From Candidatus Woesearchaeota archaeon (GTDB lineage Archaea > Nanobdellota > Nanobdellia > Woesearchaeales > ARS49), in assembly GCA_019323015.1 (NCBI GenBank), contig JAHWHY010000017.1, forward strand, positions 1 to 17,112: a DNA stretch of 17,112 nucleotides. The letters run 5' to 3'. The notes below the pieces were generated by a model. It was given only the letters and a program-made list of their open reading frames with translations. It had not been told where the DNA came from and did not search any database. Positions 12,953-17,112 of the stretch are shown here, piece after piece (positions within the stretch are counted from its first letter, which is position 1; each line of letters starts with the position of its first letter). Made by a program: the position numbers and the translations under genes.

Positions 12953-13917
12953 GTCCAGGTTACTTCTATCGTGTCAGTCCTTTCATAAGGATAGATATCG
13001 ATAGGAACTTCTTTGCTTTTTCCAAACTCTAGGAGTCCCTGCCAGGCTATCATTGCACCCTGGTCTCCTGCATACTCTAGTGGAACAGCAAAGAACGTAG
13101 CATTTCTTTGTTTGCACATCTTATCCAGCATAGAACATAATTTTTTGTTTGCTGCAACTCCTCCAATAAGTAGTAATTCTTTTTTCTCGCAATGAGCAAG
13201 TGCTCTTTCAGATACTTCTGTAACCATTGCAAATGCTGTTTCCTGAAAAGCACAACAAACATCTTCTATTTTCTCTCCTTTCTTCAATAACTGCGTTGCT
13301 TTTGTGACTAATCCAGCAAATGAAGTGTCCATTCCTTTCACAACATAAGGCATCTCAATGTATTTTCCGTTCTCAGCTAATTTCTCTATCTTTGGTCCTG
13401 CTGGAAATCCCAGGCCAGCTTCACGGCCAAATTTATCTAGTGCATTTCCTATTCCAATATCTAGTGTTTCACCAAATATCCTAAACCTGCCTCCAGCTAT
13501 TGCAATTATTTGTGTATTAACTCCAGAAACATATAGAAATACTGGATCTTTTGCTCCAGTGCATAATTGTCCAATAGTCAAATGCGCAACACAGTGATTA
13601 ACCCCAATAAGTGGCTTCTTAATTTTCGAGCTTAAGTTTTTTGCAACTTCCATCCCAATTTTTAGTGCAGGTGCTAGTCCAGGCCCGCGTGCATAAGAAA
13701 TAAGTCCGATATCATCCCAGCTTACTTTTGCGTTTTGCATTGCTTCTTCAACAACACTATCGCAAACTTCTTCGTGGTGTTTTGCAACTTCCTGAGGTAT
13801 CATTCCCCCAGTCTCTGTTGTAAAAACCTTCTTCACATTAGCAAGAATCCTGCCTTCAGAGCTAACTATTCCTGCTCCAAATGTGTGTGCTGTTGATTCT
13901 ATTCCTAGGCATATCAT
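12949..13917 (-). CDS. kae1: Kae1, tRNA threonylcarbamoyladenosine transferase
   Basis: Catalytic subunit of the KEOPS complex, which transfers the threonylcarbamoyl group to A37 of ANN-decoding tRNAs (t6A). Start at 13917 (MICLGIESTAHTFG) is the conserved family N-terminus, and a TATA box 22-31 bases upstream makes it leaderless; the longer frame from 13992 would add 25 residues with no family likeness. The metal site is visible: His108 and His112 in NHCVAHL and Asp285 in AGDQGA, the same numbers as known archaeal Kae1. Nucleotide-binding segments include ARGPGLAPALKIG and SGVNTQII. The Bud32 kinase is not fused and no other KEOPS gene is in this window. 322 residues, normal. Confidence 0.97.
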   Translation of the reverse strand: MICLGIESTAHTFGAGIVSSEGRILANVKKVFTTETGGMIPQEVAKHHEEVCDSVVEEAMQNAKVSWDDIGLISYARGPGLAPALKIGMEVAKNLSSKIKKPLIGVNHCVAHLTIGQLCTGAKDPVFLYVSGVNTQIIAIAGGRFRIFGETLDIGIGNALDKFGREAGLGFPAGPKIEKLAENGKYIEMPYVVKGMDTSFAGLVTKATQLLKKGEKIEDVCCAFQETAFAMVTEVSERALAHCEKKELLLIGGVAANKKLCSMLDKMCKQRNATFFAVPLEYAGDQGAMIAWQGLLEFGKSKEVPIDIYPYERTDTIEVTWT

Positions 13918-13938
13918 AGAAAACAAAATCTTTTGTTG

Positions 13939-13948
13939 ATTTATAAAA
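13939..13948 (-). promoter_or_regulatory. TATA box of kae1
   Basis: TTTTATAAAT on the minus strand, 22-31 bases before the ATG at 13917. Supports that shorter start over the one at 13992, which lies upstream of this promoter. Confidence 0.65.
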
Positions 13949-14010
13949 TTATGCCACAATATACAACTTCTCTCTGTCCGAAGAACTTTCACTTTGTGTT
14001 ATTACAAAAC

Positions 14011-14019
14011 TTTATATAA
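14011..14019 (+). promoter_or_regulatory. TATA box of the histidine kinase gene
   Basis: TTTATATAA. Predicted transcription start near 14040, leaving about 19 bases of leader with Shine-Dalgarno GAGGT at 14046-14050, 8 bases before the GTG start codon. Confidence 0.6.
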
Positions 14020-14058
14020 TATTAATACATGAATAATTTTATAGCGAGGTAAATTACA

Positions 14059-15195
14059 GTGTCAGTTAAAAGACGTCCTGTTGTTTTGAAAAGCCGTGAA
14101 AAAGTTCTTGAAGCTATAGAATTATTTGGCACGATTATGGGGAATAATGGTGCAGTTGTTTCTGTTATAGACACGGATTTTAATCTCCTTTATGTAAATT
14201 ATCGTGGAAAGGATAATTTCAGGGAATTGCATGAAAAAGGTGCAAACCCTTTGGATATGAAGTGCCATGAATTTTTTAGGAAGAGTGCTGCTGTATGTCC
14301 AGAGTGCAGGACTGCAAAAGTCAGGGAAACCTTACGGGCTTCAGGCGCATACACTCACAGCAATACTCTTGTTGACAAGGTTTTTGAGGTTAATGCGTAT
14401 CCTATCAATGAAAGAATAGGCGGTGTCGTGACTGCCACTGCAATAATTGAAGTGGCAAGAGATATCACAAGCGACTATCTGGCAGGCGGTTTGGTTCACG
14501 ACGCCAACAATATTCTCACAACTGTCCTGGGGCACGTAAGTCTTGCAAAAAATATTTTTGATAAGACAGGCGACGCATTAAGAAATATCCAGCTGGCTGA
14601 TGCTGCAGGAGACCGCGTTTATGAGATAATGGCAGACCTGCAGAATGTTTTTTCAGGAAAGAAAAAGTGGAGCCAGCTCACAAGAGGATCCACTGACCTG
14701 TATTCTGTTTTAGAGAGCACCCTTGACTTGATGAAGCTGGAGTATGCTAATAGGAATATCGATTTGGTCAGGGAACTGCAGGAGGTTCCTGAGATTTCTG
14801 CAAACAGGAAAGGATTGAGGGGTGTTTTTGAGAACATGCTTATTAATGCAAGGGATGCGCTTGTCCACACCCCTAATCCCTGTGTTACAGTGCGCTTGTA
14901 TCACGAGCCTCTTCCTAAAGGAGGATACATCCACGTCGAATTTGAAGACAACGGCCCAGGTATAAAGCCTGAGCACATAAAAAGGATTTGGGACCCGAAG
15001 TTCTCAACAAAGGAAAGCAAAGGTTTTCATTATGGCCTTGCAATATCCAAGATAATAGTGGAAAGGCACAAGGGCCAGATATATGTCGACAGCCAATACG
15101 GCCATGGTGCAAGATTTGAAATATTGCTTCCTGATGCGACAAGACTGCTTGAAATTCACGGCATAAAAAAAGACAAGCCTACTTCTGAAAACTGA
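14059..15195 (+). CDS. Soluble PAS-domain sensor histidine kinase
   Basis: Cytoplasmic sensor kinase for a two-component pathway. Residues 1-140 form a PAS-like sensor; it holds Cys69, Cys80 and Cys83 (KCHEFF and CPEC), which suggest a metal or redox-sensitive site. The phosphoacceptor His147 is in VHDANNILTTVLGH, the HDxNN type H-box. The ATPase domain shows the N-box ENMLINARDAL, the G1 box EDNGPGI and the DPKFSTK F-box. The glycine-rich G2 box, normally GxGLGL, reads GFHYGLA, so nucleotide contacts may differ or activity be weak. No membrane segment. No response regulator is adjacent. Start is GTG, supported by the GAGGT site; no better ATG is in range. Its 3' end overlaps the convergent cysteine-cluster gene by 17 bases. 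Two-component proteins are scarce in DPANN archaea; horizontal origin is possible. Confidence 0.88.
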   Translation: MSVKRRPVVLKSREKVLEAIELFGTIMGNNGAVVSVIDTDFNLLYVNYRGKDNFRELHEKGANPLDMKCHEFFRKSAAVCPECRTAKVRETLRASGAYTHSNTLVDKVFEVNAYPINERIGGVVTATAIIEVARDITSDYLAGGLVHDANNILTTVLGHVSLAKNIFDKTGDALRNIQLADAAGDRVYEIMADLQNVFSGKKKWSQLTRGSTDLYSVLESTLDLMKLEYANRNIDLVRELQEVPEISANRKGLRGVFENMLINARDALVHTPNPCVTVRLYHEPLPKGGYIHVEFEDNGPGIKPEHIKRIWDPKFSTKESKGFHYGLAISKIIVERHKGQIYVDSQYGHGARFEILLPDATRLLEIHGIKKDKPTSEN

Positions 15196-15436
15196 ATCCG
15201 CAGGTTTCTTTTGTAATATACTCTTTTTCTGTGCGCGGATATTTCCTGCAGTTCAACGGTCGGATTGGGTGAATCAGGCAGGATGATTTTCCGTTTTTGT
15301 CATATCTTAGGAATATGCATTTGTTCGGCAATTTGCAGCACTCTCCACAATTAATGCATTTGCCAGTTCTATTTTTAGAAACAGGAAGTAAGCAGGTCAG
15401 AGTTCTTATGAATTTTGACCAGTAATTGTTTTTCAT
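15179..15436 (-). CDS. YkgJ-type cysteine-cluster protein
   Basis: Small protein of the CxxCxxCC family (UPF0153/YkgJ-like), thought to bind a zinc or iron-sulphur cluster; function is not established. The signature is Cys27-x2-Cys30-x2-Cys33-Cys34 (CINCGECC), followed by Cys40, Cys53, Cys63 (RPLNCRKYP) and Cys79. HPIRPLNCRKYP is the typical second half. The basic N-terminus (residues 1-25) with its hydrophobic patch is not a convincing membrane helix. A TATA-like TTTAATATTTT at 15457-15467 on this strand lies about 26 bases before the ATG, so it is probably leaderless. Length of 85 residues is near the lower end of the family. Confidence 0.85.
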   Translation of the reverse strand: MKNNYWSKFIRTLTCLLPVSKNRTGKCINCGECCKLPNKCIFLRYDKNGKSSCLIHPIRPLNCRKYPRTEKEYITKETCGFSFQK

Positions 15437-15456
15437 AAAAAGTAAAAAGATAAGAA

Positions 15457-15467
15457 AATATTAAAGC
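15457..15467 (-). promoter_or_regulatory. Probable TATA box of the cysteine-cluster gene
   Basis: TTTAATATTTT on the minus strand, centred 26 bases before the ATG at 15436. Confidence 0.5.
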
Positions 15468-15480
15468 TTTTCTATGCGAT

Positions 15481-15490
15481 AAATTAATAA
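15481..15490 (+). promoter_or_regulatory. Probable TATA box of the hydrolase gene
   Basis: AAATTAATAA, centred 28 bases before the ATG at 15514. Weak match; the two divergent TATA boxes are only about 13 bases apart. Confidence 0.4.
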
Positions 15491-15513
15491 AGCAGATTGG
15501 CTATGCGTTTCTT

Positions 15514-16134
15514 ATGAAGAAAAAAACCCAGATATTCATAATTCACGGCGGAATGACTTTCAAGAACAAGAAAGATTATCTGCGTTATCTTAAGACAAGA
15601 AAAATATCAACTAAAGAAAAAATCAGTTGGCACGGAAGGTATCTGAAGAAAAAACTAGGAAACAGCTTTGAAATAATAAAGCCGCGCATGCCTTTACAGG
15701 ACAATGCAAAGTATTCTGACTGGAAGATTCATTTTGAAAGGTATTTTCCTCACTTGCGGAACAATGTGATTTTAATCGGCAATTCTCTTGGCGGAATATT
15801 CCTTGCAAAGTATCTCTCAGAGAACAAGTTTCCAAAAAAGATTCTATCCACCTACCTGGTCTGCCCGCCGTTTGATAATACCCTGCCTGGCGAAGACCTG
15901 GTTGGCGGCTTTAAGCTTAAATCAAGCATCTCAAAAATCGAAAAGCAATCCAAAAATCTTTATTTGATGTTCTCAAAAGACGATAAAACTGTTCCTGTAT
16001 CGCAGGCCAAAAAATATGCAAAAAAACTAAAGAATGCCAAAATCATTATCTACAAAAGCAAGAACGGGCATTTTAAGATATCTTCTTTTCCAGAGATTGT
16101 CAAGATGATAAAGGACGACATGAAAATAAAGTAA
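15514..16134 (+). CDS. Small alpha/beta hydrolase, RBBP9/YdeN-like
   Basis: Predicted serine hydrolase. The first strand IFIIHGG carries the oxyanion-type HGG. Ser91 is in GNSLGG, the nucleophile elbow; Asp157 is in SKDDKTVP, matching the family's acid (D-x-x-V-P); and His186 in KNGHFK completes the triad. The 206-residue length fits the single-domain RBBP9/YdeN group, which lacks a lid. Likely cytoplasmic; the substrate is unknown (esterase or serine-protease-like activity is typical of the group). The protein is Lys-rich. It ends 14 bases short of the convergent four-helix-bundle gene. Confidence 0.87.
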   Translation: MKKKTQIFIIHGGMTFKNKKDYLRYLKTRKISTKEKISWHGRYLKKKLGNSFEIIKPRMPLQDNAKYSDWKIHFERYFPHLRNNVILIGNSLGGIFLAKYLSENKFPKKILSTYLVCPPFDNTLPGEDLVGGFKLKSSISKIEKQSKNLYLMFSKDDKTVPVSQAKKYAKKLKNAKIIIYKSKNGHFKISSFPEIVKMIKDDMKIK

Positions 16135-16148
16135 AGCACTATGTAACT

Positions 16149-16610
16149 TTAACACAAAGCACGCATGCTCTCCCTCTTTTTCATGTTATCATCAAAATAA
16201 TGCTTGTTTTGCCTGTAAAAAAAAGATTTGTCTCTTTTCCTGTCACCAATACTGCCCTCAAGATATTGCATGTAGCGGTAAAGCTTTCTTATGAACCTAT
16301 CGAGCTTCTCAAAATAAATGCCGAATTTCTGGTCGTCAATGTAGCCGAGGTCTTTGCTAAGGCGCAGGCAGGCCTCGCACTCTAAACAAGACCTGTAACA
16401 AAATATCAAAAAATTAAGAAAAATCTTGTTTGAATTTGCTCCAGAGCCCTCTGCGATGTTCAGAGGCAGGCAGGTTGCTGCTCTTCTTAATTGAGAAGTC
16501 AAGTTATTATCTTCTGACTTTGGAAAATCCTTTACCAGCTCATAAATGTCGAGGACAAATTGGTGTGCTAAATGATAAATTTCTAAATTACGAAAATTTC
16601 TTGTTTTCAT
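16149..16610 (-). CDS. Four-helix-bundle protein of the 23S rRNA intervening-sequence family
   Basis: Member of the S23/IVP four-helix-bundle family (TIGR02436-type), typically encoded in intervening sequences inside 23S rRNA genes or as free-standing copies; the molecular role is unknown. The signature is clear: FRNLEIYHLAHQFVLDIYEL, then FPKSEDNNLTSQLRRAATCLPLNIAEGSG (split over helices 1-2), then a Tyr/Arg-rich helix (YRSCLECEACLRLSKDLGYI). The basic C-terminal tail after about residue 118 is longer than the core. Here it does not interrupt the rRNA: it lies about 90 bases beyond the 3' end of 23S, in the same direction, with its own TATA box. It could be a relic of an insertion or a regulated neighbour. 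Confidence 0.88.
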   Translation of the reverse strand: MKTRNFRNLEIYHLAHQFVLDIYELVKDFPKSEDNNLTSQLRRAATCLPLNIAEGSGANSNKIFLNFLIFCYRSCLECEACLRLSKDLGYIDDQKFGIYFEKLDRFIRKLYRYMQYLEGSIGDRKRDKSFFYRQNKHYFDDNMKKRESMRALC

Positions 16611-16631
16611 GTACAGAAAGCGGATTTTATT

Positions 16632-16640
16632 CTTTATATG
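16632..16640 (-). promoter_or_regulatory. TATA box of the four-helix-bundle gene
   Basis: CATATAAAG on the minus strand, centred 26 bases before the ATG at 16610. It suggests independent leaderless transcription and not read-through from the rRNA operon. Confidence 0.6.
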
Positions 16641-16648
16641 TGTTTACC

Positions 16649-16690
16649 AAAAAAATCCGGAAAGGTTTCGAATAAAACCATAAGAAAAAA
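16649..16690 (-). terminator. Candidate rRNA terminator (two T tracts)
   Basis: On the rRNA strand, T6 (16690-16685) and T7 (16655-16649) follow the 23S end. Archaeal RNA polymerase stops at T runs without a hairpin. These lie between the 23S 3' end and the next promoter. Confidence 0.35.
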
Positions 16691-16699
16691 TTAAATGAA

Positions 16700-17112
16700 C
16701 CGTGATAGACCAAAAATACTGAGAATGAACGTTGGAAATCGCACGCTGAACGCATCGTTACCTTTGCGCTTACACGCCGATCCCATCAAACAGCTCTTTT
16801 AGCTATGTTCTAAGATGTCTCTTTTCGAGGAGGGCTTCATCCTTAGATGCTTTCAGGACTTATCCCTCAAGGCGTGGCTGCCCGGCATGATACCTTGTCA
16901 GATAACCGGTAAACTAGTGGCCTCGAACGCCAGTTCCTCTCGTACTATGGCGTCCTTCCCCTCAGACATCAAGCATCTCCAGTAGATATTATACCAACTG
17001 CCTCACAGCGTTGTGAACCCAGCTAACGATCCCTTTTGATAGGTGAACCCCCTCACCCTTGGCAGCTTATGCACTGCCAGGATAGGAAGAGCCGACATCG
17101 ATGTAGCAAGCC
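16700..17112 (-). rRNA. 23S ribosomal RNA, 3' part (domain VI), runs off the window
   Basis: Read on the minus strand, this is the end of large-subunit rRNA. It contains the sarcin-ricin loop AGTACGAGAGGA (16935-16946), the GATGTCGGCTC segment at the start, AGCTGGGTTCACAACG with GTGAGGCAGTT, CTGAAAGCATCTAAG and the final GTAAGCGCAAAGGTAACGA. The sequence matches the archaeal pattern closer than the bacterial one. The exact 3' end is uncertain; about 16700 was chosen because the conserved part ends near 16730 and archaeal 23S runs about 30 bases further. The gene continues beyond the window. No insertion is seen in this piece. Confidence 0.95.

Noticed and set aside
12949..13992. Longer Kae1 start at 13992
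   Set aside because: The extra 25 residues have no resemblance to the family, and a TATA box lies within that extension; the ATG at 13917 gives the standard N-terminus and the expected residue numbers.
16149..16610. Four-helix-bundle gene as an insertion inside 23S rRNA
   Set aside because: Domain VI of the rRNA is already complete before the gene begins, and no rRNA sequence follows it.

Overview
The window reads as archaeal chromosome. The evidence is an archaeal LonB protease with membrane segments inside its AAA+ domain, a Kae1 with no bacterial features, a TFIIB-type zinc ribbon, TATA boxes 22-30 bases upstream of start codons that have almost no leader, and the 3' end of an archaeal-type 23S rRNA. 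The AbrB-PhoU regulator, very tight gene packing and many small unrecognised proteins suggest a DPANN lineage (Woesearchaeota/Pacearchaeota-like). That placement is an inference from content; no tree was run.

Layout. Bases 2-3988 (+ strand) hold the 3' part of a nitroreductase, a RecB/Cas4-type Fe-S nuclease followed 3 bases later by a five-helix membrane protein, and LonB. Bases 3975-9228 (- strand) hold ten consecutive genes with gaps of 0-12 bases or ATGA-type overlaps. None has a recognisable enzymatic fold. Four encode predicted lipoproteins forming two tandem-duplicate pairs (one pair carries a single EF-hand each), and one is a single-span membrane-anchored coiled-coil protein. A divergent promoter region (9229-9380) with a 33-bp palindrome separates this operon from an AbrB-PhoU regulator (9381-10298). 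The regulator meets an APH/choline-kinase-like phosphotransferase with a C-terminal membrane helix (10301-11641, -) tail to tail. Bases 11811-12952 (+) hold a zinc-ribbon protein with a histone-H1-like lysine tail and a membrane-anchored transglutaminase-like protein. Then come Kae1 (-), a PAS histidine kinase (+), a YkgJ-type cysteine-cluster protein (-), a small alpha/beta hydrolase (+), a four-helix-bundle protein of the 23S rRNA intervening-sequence family (-) and the 23S rRNA 3' end (-).

How it may work together. The most coherent unknown is the block from about 3975 to 11641: a candidate cell-surface complex (lipoproteins plus an anchored coiled coil plus soluble partners) transcribed divergently from a DNA-binding PhoU-like regulator, with a shared palindromic operator and a neighbouring membrane-tethered kinase. 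Operon structure, duplication and palindrome are seen in the sequence; a shared function is inference.

Expression pattern. Most single genes or first genes have a TATA box positioned for leaderless or nearly leaderless mRNA. Nearly all genes inside the large operon have a strong GGTGA-type Shine-Dalgarno element that often overlaps the preceding stop codon. No gene-free stretch longer than about 150 bases exists outside the rRNA. No tRNA, insertion sequence or CRISPR array was seen.
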